Shown one piece after another: positions 1-7,415 of a stretch of 59,364 nt of DNA. The position numbers and the translations under genes were made by a program. The notes under the pieces were generated by a model. The model was not told the origin of the DNA. It saw only the letters and a list, made by a program, of their open reading frames with translations, and did no database searches. This DNA comes from an uncultured Limosilactobacillus sp. (GTDB lineage Bacteria > Bacillota > Bacilli > Lactobacillales > Lactobacillaceae): contig CALVGV010000007.1 in the NCBI GenBank assembly GCA_944327195.1, positions 1 through 59,364 on the forward strand. The letters are read 5' to 3'. Position 1 is the stretch's first letter; every line of letters begins with the position of its first letter.

Positions 1-24
1 CTAAAACTAATTTAAGGCCAACAA

Positions 25-50
25 AACCAGAGCTGGCGTGGGCTCTGGTT
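25..50. other. Perfect 9-bp inverted repeat before the LysM/Apf gene
   Basis: AACCAGAGC (25-33) and GCTCTGGTT (42-50) form a perfect 9-bp stem with an 8-nt loop, followed by a short CTTT. It may be the terminator of a gene left of the window or a leader hairpin of the downstream surface protein; the T-tract is too weak to decide. The next start codon lies 30 bp downstream. Confidence 0.45.
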
Positions 51-79
51 CTTTAAGGTGCTTTCAAGTTTCAGTTTAT

Positions 80-994
80 ATGAAGTTCAATAAGAAAGCA
101 TTTCAAGTAACTGCTGCTGTTGCCGGTGCGGTCGCATTGGGAACAATTGCTTCAGCAACCACGGCCAGCGCAGACTCCATCTACACTGTGCAATCTGGCG
201 ACACGCTTTCTGGTATTTCAATCAAGTTAGGACACGACTTGACTTACGTTGATACCCTGGCCCAAAACAACAGCATTGCAAACAAGGACCTGATCTACGT
301 TGGTCAAAAGCTTTTGATCAAGGACGATGGCGAAGTTACTAGCGCTACCTCCGAAGAAGTTGCCACCCTGCCATCCGCAAGCGCCGACTCCTCTGCCGCC
401 GCTTCGGCCGCTACTAGCGCAACCTCCGACGAAGCAAGTGCTGCTTCGACCGCTGACTCCAGCGCAAGCGACTCGACTGCTTCGGCCGCAACCAGCGACG
501 CAACGAGCGCCGACTCCGCCTCTGCTTCGGCTTCTGCCGCAACCAGCGACAGCACGGTAACTTCCGACAGTGCTTCGGCCACTGAAGTAAGCAGCGCCGC
601 TTCTGACTCGGCAACGGTAACCACTACCGCCGCTTCTGCAAGCGACTCGACGTCGACTTCGACTGACTCCGCTAGCGCAAGCTCCTCCTCGACCACTACG
701 ACGACGACCACCACGACTACGTCCTCAAGCTCCTCGTCGACTTCGACGAGCTCGACTTCTTCCTCCTCTTCTGAAGAAGAAGCAGCCCGGCTGTGGATCA
801 TCCAAAAGGAATCTGGTGGTGACTACACTGCCGTAAACGGTTCCTACTACGGGGCATACCAACTGGACATCTCCTACCTCAACGGGGACCTGTCCGCTGA
901 AAACCAAGACAAGGTTGCCAACGAATACGTGATGAGCCGCTACGGTTCTTGGGTTGCCGCAAAGGCCTTCTGGGAACAAAACGGTTGGTACTAA
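80..994 (+). CDS. LysM-domain extracellular protein with Apf-type C-terminus
   Basis: A secreted wall-associated protein of 304 aa. Residues 1-32 form a Sec signal peptide (MKFNKK, a hydrophobic Ala/Val/Gly stretch, then a likely TASA-D cleavage site). A LysM domain follows directly (YTVQSGDTLSGIS ... LIYVGQKLLI), then about 150 residues of low-complexity Ser/Ala/Thr/Asp linker ending in poly-Thr/Ser and EEE, then a C-terminal module of about 70 residues (WIIQKESGGDYTAVNG ... WEQNGWY). That module matches aggregation-promoting-factor (Apf) proteins, which resemble transglycosylase-like folds and affect cell shape and wall turnover in lactobacilli. Start 80 is chosen because it gives an intact signal peptide; the GTG at 38 lies inside a hairpin. 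The SD (AAGGTG, about 55-60) is rather far away. Function is by homology; enzymatic activity is unproven. Confidence 0.85.
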   Translation: MKFNKKAFQVTAAVAGAVALGTIASATTASADSIYTVQSGDTLSGISIKLGHDLTYVDTLAQNNSIANKDLIYVGQKLLIKDDGEVTSATSEEVATLPSASADSSAAASAATSATSDEASAASTADSSASDSTASAATSDATSADSASASASAATSDSTVTSDSASATEVSSAASDSATVTTTAASASDSTSTSTDSASASSSSTTTTTTTTTTSSSSSSTSTSSTSSSSSEEEAARLWIIQKESGGDYTAVNGSYYGAYQLDISYLNGDLSAENQDKVANEYVMSRYGSWVAAKAFWEQNGWY

Positions 995-1014
995 AAACAA
1001 GCGCATTGCGCTTA

Positions 1015-1047
1015 AAGAAGCTGGGATTGTCCCGGCTTCTTTTTTTG
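1015..1047 (+). terminator. Rho-independent terminator of the LysM/Apf gene
   Basis: AAGAAGCTGGGA, loop TTG, TCCCGGCTTCTT, then a run of T. The stem has an internal imperfection. It sits 21 bp after the stop codon. Confidence 0.85.
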
Positions 1048-1056
1048 ACTAAAAAA

Positions 1057-1109
1057 GGTCAAAGAAAGTCAGAAAATCATCTTGACTTTCTTTGACCTTC
1101 GCGGATAAT
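1057..1109 (+). promoter_or_regulatory. Promoter with two opposed CtsR-type operators before hsp20
   Basis: GGTCAAA-GAA-AGTCAGA (1057-1073) matches the CtsR heptad-repeat consensus RGTCAAANANRGTCAAA. A second copy lies on the opposite strand at 1081-1097 (GGTCAAA-GAA-AGTCAAG), so the pair also forms a large inverted repeat. The second copy overlaps the -35 TTGACT (1082-1087); a -10 GATAAT follows at 1104-1109 with 16-bp spacing. CtsR is the class III heat-shock repressor of Firmicutes, and this placement predicts occlusion of RNA polymerase. Confidence 0.85.
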
Positions 1110-1148
1110 AGTAGGTGTAGAGAGAGATTTGAGAAAGGAAGTCTTATT

Positions 1149-1571
1149 ATGATGAATGGATTACAACGGCGCGATGACTTCATGAACAACATGCTGTCCT
1201 GGTTTGACGACAGCTTCGCTCCCTTCACCAACCACGAGAGCGGCGAAATGCGGACCGACATTACCGAGGACGACCACAAGTACCAGGTAACGGTGGACCT
1301 GCCGGGCTTTAGCAAGAAGGACCTCCACCTAAACTACGCCCAAAACATCCTGACGGTTAGCGGCCGGCGCGAAACGGTGGCTGACCAGGCCGACCACGAG
1401 GGCAACCTCCTCCACTCCGAGCGGCGCTACGGCCAGTTCAGCCGCCAGTACCGCCTGCCAAACGTTGACCAAGCGGGGATCAACGCCAAGTACGAAAACG
1501 GCGTGCTGACGATCACCTTGCCAAAGCTGACGGCAACCGACAAGGCTGGCGCCGAGATTGAGATTGACTAG
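1149..1571 (+). CDS. Small heat-shock protein, Hsp20/alpha-crystallin family
   Basis: ATP-independent holdase chaperone of 140 aa that binds unfolding proteins in the cytoplasm. After an N-terminal arm (residues 1-32, RRDDFMNNMLSWFDDSF) comes the alpha-crystallin domain: DITEDDHKYQVTVDLPGF, LTVSGRR, and the C-terminal GVLTITLPK signature. The start at 1149 (MMNG) is set by an AAAGGAAG Shine-Dalgarno at about 1134-1141; longer in-frame starts lack one. Length fits bacterial Hsp20. It is monocistronic, with a CtsR-operator promoter upstream and a strong terminator downstream, so heat induction by CtsR is expected. Confidence 0.95.
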   Translation: MMNGLQRRDDFMNNMLSWFDDSFAPFTNHESGEMRTDITEDDHKYQVTVDLPGFSKKDLHLNYAQNILTVSGRRETVADQADHEGNLLHSERRYGQFSRQYRLPNVDQAGINAKYENGVLTITLPKLTATDKAGAEIEID

Positions 1572-1591
1572 TGTTGGGAAATGACCACAAT

Positions 1592-1632
1592 AAAAGCGGG
1601 TCCAGTGACGGTTTTCACTGGACCCGCTTTTT
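1592..1632. terminator. Terminator between hsp20 and the converging tetR-type gene
   Basis: AAAAGCGGGTCCAGTGA and TCACTGGACCCGCTTTTT form a long near-perfect stem with A and T flanks on both sides, so it can serve both convergent genes. Confidence 0.9.
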
Positions 1633-1641
1633 GCGGTCTGT

Positions 1642-2196
1642 TTACTTGTTATCCGGAAGGGTGGTGGACTCCAGGTCCGGCAGGTTTTCGATCACCATCT
1701 GGTAGAGCTGGTGGCCAACCTCTTGGACGGTGAGTTGGTTGATCACCCGCAACCAGGAGAAGAAGACGCTCAGCATCCCGCCGGTGATGTATTCGAGGTG
1801 CATTTGGTTAACGAGGCCGTTGTCGCCGTACTGGAGGAGTTCCTCCACGATCGTCCGTGTCTCGTCAAAAATCAGGTTGGAAAAGCCGCTGGCTTCCATT
1901 GCCAGGTATTCCGCATGGTACTGACCGTAAAAGGCGAAAACCTGGGTAATGTTTTCTTCCGAAAGGAGCATGCCCGTCTCATTGGCCTTGTCCAACTCCG
2001 GCATGATTTGGCGGTGGAGGCGGTGGAGGAAGGAGACGATGATCGATCGTTGGTTGGTAAAGAAGAGGTTGTACTCATCTTGGCTTACACCCGCCTGTTC
2101 AATGATTTCGGCGGTCGTGATTACGTCGTTAGGCATCATCTTTAGTAGTTCGAGAAAGGCAGTCTCAACTTTTACTTTTACTTCATCATGTTCCAT
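1642..2196 (-). CDS. TetR/AcrR-like transcriptional regulator
   Basis: Putative one-component repressor of 184 aa. The N-terminus (VKVETAFLELLKMMPNDVITTAEIIEQAGVS) is a TetR-like helix-turn-helix, though somewhat divergent, followed by QDEYNLFFTNQRSIIVSFLHRL at the end of the DNA-binding domain. The rest is all-alpha, as expected of a ligand-binding/dimerisation domain. The start (2196) is set by AGAAAGGAAACC just upstream; a longer ORF starting at 2223 ignores that site. No target gene is adjacent in the same direction. An inverted repeat 27 bp upstream could be its own operator. The ligand is unknown. Confidence 0.8.
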   Translation of the reverse strand: MEHDEVKVKVETAFLELLKMMPNDVITTAEIIEQAGVSQDEYNLFFTNQRSIIVSFLHRLHRQIMPELDKANETGMLLSEENITQVFAFYGQYHAEYLAMEASGFSNLIFDETRTIVEELLQYGDNGLVNQMHLEYITGGMLSVFFSWLRVINQLTVQEVGHQLYQMVIENLPDLESTTLPDNK

Positions 2197-2222
2197 GGTT
2201 GGTTTCCTTTCTAGCGCGGGCA

Positions 2223-2247
2223 ATTAATCACCCATCGTCTGATTAAT
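2223..2247. promoter_or_regulatory. Candidate operator (inverted repeat) upstream of the TetR-like gene
   Basis: ATTAATCA - 9 nt - TGATTAAT is a perfect 8-bp inverted repeat in the leader/promoter region of the TetR-like gene. TetR proteins often bind such palindromes in front of their own gene; the assignment is inferred from position only. The remaining bases up to 2385 are AT-rich non-coding DNA with no other feature I can support. Confidence 0.45.
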
Positions 2248-2385
2248 AGAATAGCCGGCGGCCATACCAACTAAATATACCATCTTTTCCCCGGTAATCG
2301 ATAGCTAATCGGGAAAATCTTTAAATTTATTCCTTGTAATTAACAAATGAAGTGATACTCATATATTTATGCAGGATAACAGAAT

Positions 2386-2420
2386 AACCGGGCGCCGCCT
2401 CCCTAGGCGCCGCCCGGTGT
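2386..2420 (-). terminator. Hairpin terminating the perR / small ORF transcript
   Basis: ACCGGGCGCCGCCT, loop CCCT, AGGCGCCGCCCGGT: a 14-bp stem with one mismatch, directly after the stop codon of the 57-aa ORF. The downstream T-tract on the minus strand is interrupted (TTATTCTG). Confidence 0.65.
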
Positions 2421-2422
2421 GG

Positions 2423-2596
2423 TTAACGGTCGAGGTGCTCCTTGATGCCGTTGGGGAAGTCTTTATCGATTTCCTTCAGGATCGGCAGAAGGGCATTCAC
2501 GTAGTCGTGGTAGGCCTCGAGGGGCTTGTCGGCGCTGGCCGTCTTGGCAACCAGGGCAAGGGCAATCTCGTGGGCCCGCTGTTCGTTTGAAATCAA
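2423..2596 (-). CDS. Small 57-aa protein translationally coupled to perR
   Basis: Unrecognised small acidic cytosolic protein (begins MISNEQRAHEIALALVAK, ends GIKEHLDR). It starts with TTG one base after the TAG of the PerR gene. Its Shine-Dalgarno GGAGGTGA lies inside the last codons of that gene, so translational coupling is expected. It is predicted mostly helical with no Cys and no membrane segment. Short ORFs with the same SNEQRAH-like opening occur in other lactobacilli (recollection, not searched). The perfect SD, coding-like codon choice and a terminator right after the stop support it as real. Function unknown; the PerR partnership is inferred from the operon. Confidence 0.75.
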   Translation of the reverse strand: MISNEQRAHEIALALVAKTASADKPLEAYHDYVNALLPILKEIDKDFPNGIKEHLDR

Positions 2597-2597
2597 G

Positions 2598-3071
2598 CTA
2601 GTTCACCTCCGTTGCCACCGTGGTTAAGCCCAGCTTGGCTTGGCAGTCCGGGCAGAGGCCGTGGACCTCGATGTCGGAGCGGGTGACCAAGTAGTGGGTT
2701 TGTTCGCGGGTGATCTGGCCGAGTTCCTTGGTCAGGTCAGCGAACTGGCTGGCAAAAACGTCGGTGATCTTCCCGCAGTTGTCACAAACCACGTGGTAGT
2801 GGGGGCGACCAAAGTAGTCGTAGTGGGTGGAACCATCGCCGTTTTTGAGTTCAATTACCAAGTGGTAGTCGACCAGGAGACGAACCGTGTTGTAGACGGT
2901 GGCGATGCTAATCGAATCATCGTGCTCCTTGAGGTCAGAATAGATCATTTCCACGCTCGGGTGAGTGTGGTGGTCGATCAGGTACTTTAGAATTGTTTTG
3001 CGTTGCGGCGTCAAGCGAACCCGGTGCTCCTTCAAGAGCGCAAGGGCGTGCTGGTATTCATCCTGGGCCAT
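2598..3071 (-). CDS. perR: Fur-family regulator, PerR type (peroxide sensor)
   Basis: Cytoplasmic metal-dependent repressor of 157 aa. The winged helix spans about residues 10-85 (RLTPQRKTILKYL, SIATVYNTVRLL). The dimerisation domain has the HYHVVCDNCGKITD segment and two CxxC pairs (CDNC, CPDC) for the structural zinc. The regulatory-site ligands known from B. subtilis PerR are conserved: His in HTHP, Asp in YDYF, His in HYH, and Asp in KITD. That last Asp is typical of PerR, while Fur has Glu. SD GGGAGGG precedes ATG. It is divergent from an MFS exporter, with PerR-box-like sequences between. Zur is less likely. Subfamily call is by motif reading only. Confidence 0.85.
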   Translation of the reverse strand: MAQDEYQHALALLKEHRVRLTPQRKTILKYLIDHHTHPSVEMIYSDLKEHDDSISIATVYNTVRLLVDYHLVIELKNGDGSTHYDYFGRPHYHVVCDNCGKITDVFASQFADLTKELGQITREQTHYLVTRSDIEVHGLCPDCQAKLGLTTVATEVN

Positions 3072-3100
3072 TTTGATCCCTCCCTTAATTTATCATTCTT

Positions 3101-3170
3101 CAATTGTTATTATAGCATTTACAGATTGAATTGAAAATCCTATAATGGGCAATGTTGATAATAATTCTAA
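3101..3170. promoter_or_regulatory. Divergent perR / MFS promoters with PerR-box-like sites
   Basis: Plus strand: -35 TTTACA, 17 bp, -10 TATAAT (3141-3146) for the MFS gene. Minus strand: -10 TATAAT (3109-3114) for perR. At 3156-3170, TGATAATAATTCTAA matches the PerR box TTATAATNATTATAA at 13 of 15 positions and lies just downstream of the MFS -10. A weaker match (3101-3115) overlaps the perR -10, suggesting autoregulation. Promoters are directly visible; operator identity is inferred. Confidence 0.65.
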
Positions 3171-3187
3171 ACTAGGAGATGGAGAGA

Positions 3188-4621
3188 ATGGAATCATCAA
3201 TTGACCAAACCGGCCGGTCCTACAGCCGGTTCTGGTTTATCTTAACCCTCTTGACCGGGACCTTCACGATGTCGATCAGCCAGTCGTCTTTGTCGACGGC
3301 CTACCCGACCTTGATGAAGAGTTTCGGCATTTCGGCCTCAACCGTCCAGTGGCTGACCACCGGCTTCATGCTGGTAATGTGCGTTTCGATGCCGATTTCG
3401 CCCTGGCTCTTGAACAACCTCAGCTTCAAGAAGATGTTCGTCTTGGCCCTGGCCCTCTTTGACCTCGGGACGCTGATGATCATCTGCACCCCGGTGAGCT
3501 GGGGGGCGGCCGGCTTCTGGTTCATGATGGTCGGGCGGACGGCCGAGGCCTTTGCCGTCGGCGTCCTCTTCCCGTCCTACCAGACGGTGCTCCTGGAGAT
3601 TACCCCCAAGGAAAAGCGGGGGACGACGATGGGGATTGCCGGCCTGGTAATGGGGTCGGCCTTGGCCTGTGGCCCGATCATTTCCGGGATCGTCCTCAAG
3701 TTCTTCACCTGGAAGGCAATCTTCGTCTTCTTCGTTTGCGTGATCACGGTTGTCTTGATCCTGGCCCAAACCGGCCTGATCCGCGACGTGATGGTCCGCA
3801 AGCCCAACCAGCTGGACTGGCTGTCGGTCTTCTTGCTGCTGGGCCTGATCGGCCTGATGGAGGTCATCGACCAGCTGGGCAAGAACGGGGTCAACTGGTC
3901 GCTCAACCTGGTGATCTTCGTGGTTAGCCTGGCAATGCTGGCCTGGTTCATCACCCGCCAGTTCAAGCAGGAGCGGCCGCTCTTACAGCTGCGGGTGCTG
4001 TTGACCTTCAACTACGACCTGGCAATCCTTCTGACCTCGATTTCCTACATCGCCTTGATCGTCACCACGATCATCTTCCCCCTCTACTACCAGGGGGGCC
4101 TCGGCGTCAGTCCCTTTGTTTCCGGGATGTCCCTTGTTCCCGGGGCGGTCTTCTTGAGCCTGCTCAACCCCTTGACCGGGAAGCTGGCCGACAAGCTGGG
4201 CTTTAAGCCGACCCTCCTGCTGGGGATGGCGATGATCGTCCTCGGCTGGACCGCCGGTCGCTTCGTCCTCGACGCCCAGCAACTGTGGGCAATGATCCTG
4301 GTGGCAATGGTGATCGAGGGCGGTAACGCCTTCGTGATGATGCCGGCGGTCACCCTCGGCGCCAACTCCCTGCCCAACGACCTGGTTTCCCACGGGACGG
4401 CGGTGATTACCACCATCCGGCAGGTGCTCGGCTCAACCGGGGTGGCGGTGGCCACCATCCTGCTGACCACCGGGACCAGCCACTCCCTGGCCCGGGGGCT
4501 CTCGAGCAAGGCCGCGGCCCTCTCCGGCTACCACCTGGTCTTCTCGACGATGATTGCCGTTGAAATCGTCGGCTTCATCCTGGCCCTGATTCTGAAAAAT
4601 TCTGCCAAGCAAAGCGAGTAA
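3188..4621 (+). CDS. MFS multidrug efflux transporter, DHA2 (14-TM) type
   Basis: Integral membrane proton-coupled exporter of 477 aa, matching the length of EmrB/QacA-like 14-TM transporters. It shows many hydrophobic segments, a loop-2/3 region (NNLSFKKMFVLALALFDLG) and the antiporter motif C-like GLVMGSALACGPIISG in TM5. The start at 3188 is 9 nt from AGGAG, whereas ATG 3179 would sit on that SD. It is divergent from perR and has a PerR-box-like element over its promoter, so oxidative-stress or metal-linked control is plausible. Substrate unknown. Confidence 0.85.
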   Translation: MESSIDQTGRSYSRFWFILTLLTGTFTMSISQSSLSTAYPTLMKSFGISASTVQWLTTGFMLVMCVSMPISPWLLNNLSFKKMFVLALALFDLGTLMIICTPVSWGAAGFWFMMVGRTAEAFAVGVLFPSYQTVLLEITPKEKRGTTMGIAGLVMGSALACGPIISGIVLKFFTWKAIFVFFVCVITVVLILAQTGLIRDVMVRKPNQLDWLSVFLLLGLIGLMEVIDQLGKNGVNWSLNLVIFVVSLAMLAWFITRQFKQERPLLQLRVLLTFNYDLAILLTSISYIALIVTTIIFPLYYQGGLGVSPFVSGMSLVPGAVFLSLLNPLTGKLADKLGFKPTLLLGMAMIVLGWTAGRFVLDAQQLWAMILVAMVIEGGNAFVMMPAVTLGANSLPNDLVSHGTAVITTIRQVLGSTGVAVATILLTTGTSHSLARGLSSKAAALSGYHLVFSTMIAVEIVGFILALILKNSAKQSE

Positions 4622-4688
4622 TTTTCGCCAAATCCGCGTATATATAAAGTAGGGGGTTCCCCAATTCTTTTTCCGAGGAGGAAGCACG

Positions 4689-5225
4689 ATGGAACAACAC
4701 TACCCGGACTGGGCGACCAGTCCACTGATGCGAGATTACTACGCCAACGAGTGGGGGAAGCCGGTTCACGGCGAGGACGAACTCTACGGCCTCTTTTGCC
4801 TCGAACTCTTCCAGGCCGGCCTGAAGTGGGAGAGCGTCCTCAAGCGGCGGGCGGCGCTGACGACGGCCTTTGCCGACTTTTCGATCGAGGAGGTCGCCCG
4901 CTTTGACGCCGCCCGGATCGACCTGCTCTGCCAAAACGCGGCGATCATCCGCAACCGGATGAAGATTACCGCCTGCGTCCATAACGCCCAGTTGCTGGCG
5001 GAGTGGCACCAAGCCGGCAAGTACTTCAGTCCCTTCTTGTGGGCCTACAACGACGGTCAACCGGAGCGGCTGGTGCCGGCCGAGGACGGCAGCCTGCCGG
5101 CAACCACCCCGAAGGCGACCGCCCTGGCCAAGGAAATGAAGAAGGCCGGCTTTGCCTTTGCCGGGCCGAAGGTGGTCTTCTCCCTGCTGTGCGCGGCCGG
5201 GATCGTTAACGGCCGGCTGGATTGA
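4689..5225 (+). CDS. tag: DNA-3-methyladenine glycosylase I (Tag family)
   Basis: Base-excision enzyme removing 3-methyladenine from alkylated DNA; 178 aa against about 187 in E. coli. The fold is recognised by ANEWGKPVHG, CLELFQAGLKWESVLKRR (catalytic-pocket Glu and Trp retained), NAAIIRNRMKI, FLWAYNDGQP and GFAFAGPKVVFSLLCAAGIVN. The zinc-snap ligands of E. coli Tag are absent: no N-terminal Cys, Tyr in place of His17, and the protein ends at NGRLD before the C-terminal His/Cys. SD CGAGGAGG precedes ATG. It lies 67 bp after the MFS gene and may be co-transcribed or have its own promoter. Confidence 0.9.
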   Translation: MEQHYPDWATSPLMRDYYANEWGKPVHGEDELYGLFCLELFQAGLKWESVLKRRAALTTAFADFSIEEVARFDAARIDLLCQNAAIIRNRMKITACVHNAQLLAEWHQAGKYFSPFLWAYNDGQPERLVPAEDGSLPATTPKATALAKEMKKAGFAFAGPKVVFSLLCAAGIVNGRLD

Positions 5226-5228
5226 CGA

Positions 5229-5265
5229 AAAAACGGCGTCCCTGGTATGCGGGGACGCCGTTTTT
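5229..5265. terminator. Bidirectional terminator between tag and the converging membrane-protein gene
   Basis: AAAAACGGCGTCCC, 8-nt loop, GGGGACGCCGTTTTT: strong stem with A/T tracts on both sides. Confidence 0.9.
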
Positions 5266-5280
5266 GTGATTGCGATTAAA

Positions 5281-6012
5281 TTAGCTCCAGTAGGTGAAGA
5301 CCAGGACCAGCATCTCGACTAAGGAGGTTAAGAGGAGGGTCGGCCGCGGGGCCTTCTTGATGAGGTTGAAGACCGCCCAGACCAGCACCAGGCCGATCGC
5401 CGCCGCCAGGGGTAGGCGCCACGGCCGGGCAGTGACCGAGACGATCAAGAGGGCGGCGCTGATCAGGAGCAACACCGTTTGCTTGGTTCCCCGCTCAACG
5501 AAGAAGGGGAGGAGGAAGCACCAGTTGGCCGTGATCACCGGCAGCAGGTAGACAACGATTTCCCAGGAAACGAAGTGGAGGCTGGTGTAGGCGCAGCCAA
5601 CCGAGGCGGTCAGGGCCAGCAGGGCGCCGAAGGTGAAGAGGCCGAAGCCGTTTTGCAGGTCGAAGCGGTCAATCGCCAAAAGGGCAGTGAAGACCGGCAA
5701 GAGCAGGAGCAGGATCATCACCAGCGGGGCGGTTGAGAAGCCGGCGACCGCGCTGATTACGCTCACCCCCAAGAAGAGGTAGGTGAGGACCGAGTGGAAC
5801 TCGGTCGCAAGCATCAGGACCAAGGCCATCGCCAGGCAGAACTCGTAGAGGAAAAAGAAGCCCATGTTGGCGCTGAAGTGGGTGCCCGAAACCCCGACCG
5901 CGTAGCTGAAGGGGGCAAAGGACCAGCCGATGAAGATGATTGCCGCCGTGGCGAGGGTCAGCCGCCAGCGGGTTGCGGTTGCCGCATTTAGGTATTGATT
6001 TAATGGGTGCAT
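5281..6012 (-). CDS. Polytopic membrane protein, unknown function
   Basis: A 243-aa protein made almost entirely of hydrophobic helices, about eight TM segments by eye, with short polar connectors (ATATRWRL, DRFDLQNG, RPWRL, KKAPRP). I do not recognise the family. The start at ATG 6012 (MHPLNQYL) is chosen because GGGAGG is 8 nt upstream; a GTG at 6021 would abut the SD. It is monocistronic between the metK promoter region and a shared terminator. No catalytic motif stands out, so a transporter-like or regulatory membrane role cannot be decided. Confidence 0.8.
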   Translation of the reverse strand: MHPLNQYLNAATATRWRLTLATAAIIFIGWSFAPFSYAVGVSGTHFSANMGFFFLYEFCLAMALVLMLATEFHSVLTYLFLGVSVISAVAGFSTAPLVMILLLLLPVFTALLAIDRFDLQNGFGLFTFGALLALTASVGCAYTSLHFVSWEIVVYLLPVITANWCFLLPFFVERGTKQTVLLLISAALLIVSVTARPWRLPLAAAIGLVLVWAVFNLIKKAPRPTLLLTSLVEMLVLVFTYWS

Positions 6013-6091
6013 TGCTGCCACCTCCCGATAAATTTCCCCCTTATTATACCAGTTTTATCATAAGTTCGAAACATGCAGCCGTCATCGTCCA

Positions 6092-6120
6092 TTGAATCGG
6101 CCCCTTCGGTGTGCTATGAT
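6092..6120 (+). promoter_or_regulatory. metK promoter
   Basis: -35 TTGAAT (6092-6097), 17-bp spacer, -10 TATGAT (6115-6120). The predicted start near 6127 is about 10 nt before the riboswitch aptamer. Confidence 0.8.
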
Positions 6121-6136
6121 TGGCTCGTTATGAAGC

Positions 6137-6215
6137 AAATTCCCGATGGGAGGGAAGGCTCGCCTTCTCGCTGCCTTGTAACCGCACACTCAAGCACTTG
6201 AAGTATGGGGGAATT
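6137..6215 (+). promoter_or_regulatory. SMK-box (SAM-III) riboswitch controlling metK translation
   Basis: The leader contains the SMK hallmarks in order: TTCCCGA (6140-6146), the core GCTGCCTTGTAACCG (6170-6184), and GGGGGAAT (6207-6214), which includes the metK Shine-Dalgarno. The 5' TTCCC can pair with the SD GGGGAA when S-adenosylmethionine is bound, blocking initiation at ATG 6219. This class is established upstream of metK in Lactobacillales (first described in Enterococcus). Between the conserved blocks lie variable hairpins (GGGAAGGCTCGCCTTCTC; CAAGCACTTG). Confidence 0.9.
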
Positions 6216-6218
6216 ACA

Positions 6219-7403
6219 ATGAAGAAACACTTATTTACTTCGGAATCAGTCTCTGAGGGGCACCCGGATAAGATTGCCGACCAAATCTCGGACGCAATCC
6301 TCGATGCCCTCCTCGCCCAGGACAAGGACGCCCGGGTGGCAGTCGAAACCTCGGTCACCACCGGGCTGGTTTTGGTCTTCGGGGAAATCTCGACCAGCGC
6401 CTACGTTGACATCCAGGCCGTCGTGCGCAAGACGATCAAGGAGATCGGCTACAGCAACGGTAAGTACGGCTTCGACGGCGACAACTGTGCCGTGATCGTT
6501 TCGCTCGACGAACAGTCACCGGACATCGCCCAGGGGGTTGACGACTCGCTGGAAACCCGCGACGGGGCGGCCGACCCGCTCGACCAGATCGGTGCCGGCG
6601 ACCAGGGGCTGATGTTTGGTTACGCCACCGACGAAACGCCGGAATACATGCCGCTGCCGCTGATGCTTAGCCACCACCTGATGCAGCGGATTGCCAAGCT
6701 CCGCAAGACCGGGGCGCTGACCTACCTTGGCCCGGACGCCAAGGCCGAAGTAACGGTGGAATACGATGAAAACGAGGTCGCTCAACGGATCGATACGGTG
6801 GTCCTCTCGACGATGCACGCCGCCGAGGTTGGCCTCGACCAGATCCGCGAGGACGTCTTGAACCAGGTAATCAAGCCGGTGATCCCGGCCAACCTGCTGG
6901 ACGAGCAGACCAAGTACTTCATCAACCCGACCGGCCGCTTCGTGATCGGCGGCCCGCAGGGGGATGCCGGCCTGACCGGGCGCAAGATCATCGTCGACAC
7001 CTACGGCGGGGCCGCCCACCACGGTGGCGGGGCCTTCTCCGGCAAGGACGCCACTAAGGTTGACCGGTCGGCTTCCTACGCCGCCCGCTACATCGCCAAG
7101 AACCTGGTGGCCGCCGGCTACGCCAAGCGGCTGGAAATCCAGATTGCCTACGCGATCGGGGTGGCCAAGCCGGTTTCGATTTCGATCGACGACTTTGGCA
7201 CCGGCACCAAGCCGGAGGCCGAGCTGATCGCCGCCGTCGAAAAGGTCTTTGACCTCCGCCCGGCCGGGATCATCCAGATGCTCGACCTGAAGCGGCCGAT
7301 CTACAAGCAAACCGCCGCCTACGGGCACTTCGGCCGGACCGACATCGACCTGCCGTGGGAAAAGCTCGACAAGGTGGATGAGCTGAAGGCCATCTTAGGC
7401 TAA
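6219..7403 (+). CDS. metK: S-adenosylmethionine synthetase
   Basis: Makes S-adenosylmethionine from methionine and ATP in the cytosol; 394 aa, the family's usual length. Signatures: [17 protein letters not shown] at the N-terminus, [17 protein letters not shown] (methionine/ATP loop), and the GGGAFSGKD phosphate-binding motif. The in-frame upstream extension (33 codons) is the riboswitch, so ATG 6219, 7 nt after the sequestrable GGGGG, is the true start. Monocistronic, with a terminator 12 bp after the stop. Feedback control by SAM through the SMK box is expected. Confidence 0.98.
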   Translation: MKKHLFTSESVSEGHPDKIADQISDAILDALLAQDKDARVAVETSVTTGLVLVFGEISTSAYVDIQAVVRKTIKEIGYSNGKYGFDGDNCAVIVSLDEQSPDIAQGVDDSLETRDGAADPLDQIGAGDQGLMFGYATDETPEYMPLPLMLSHHLMQRIAKLRKTGALTYLGPDAKAEVTVEYDENEVAQRIDTVVLSTMHAAEVGLDQIREDVLNQVIKPVIPANLLDEQTKYFINPTGRFVIGGPQGDAGLTGRKIIVDTYGGAAHHGGGAFSGKDATKVDRSASYAARYIAKNLVAAGYAKRLEIQIAYAIGVAKPVSISIDDFGTGTKPEAELIAAVEKVFDLRPAGIIQMLDLKRPIYKQTAAYGHFGRTDIDLPWEKLDKVDELKAILG

Positions 7404-7415
7404 AAAATCATGATT

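Noticed and set aside
304-801. 165-aa antisense ORF across the Ser/Ala/Thr linker of the LysM/Apf gene
   Set aside because: Its Glu/Val/Ala-rich translation is the mirror of the repetitive Ser/Ala/Thr codons on the plus strand; no SD or promoter.
2369-2590. 73-codon plus-strand ORF opposite the small perR-linked gene
   Set aside because: It includes the terminator hairpin and overlaps the better supported minus-strand 57-aa ORF; no SD.
4651-4670. GGGG-GTT-CCCC followed by ATTCTTTTT after the MFS gene, considered as a terminator
   Set aside because: Stem of only four pairs with a 3-nt loop and a broken T-tract; not secure enough to list.
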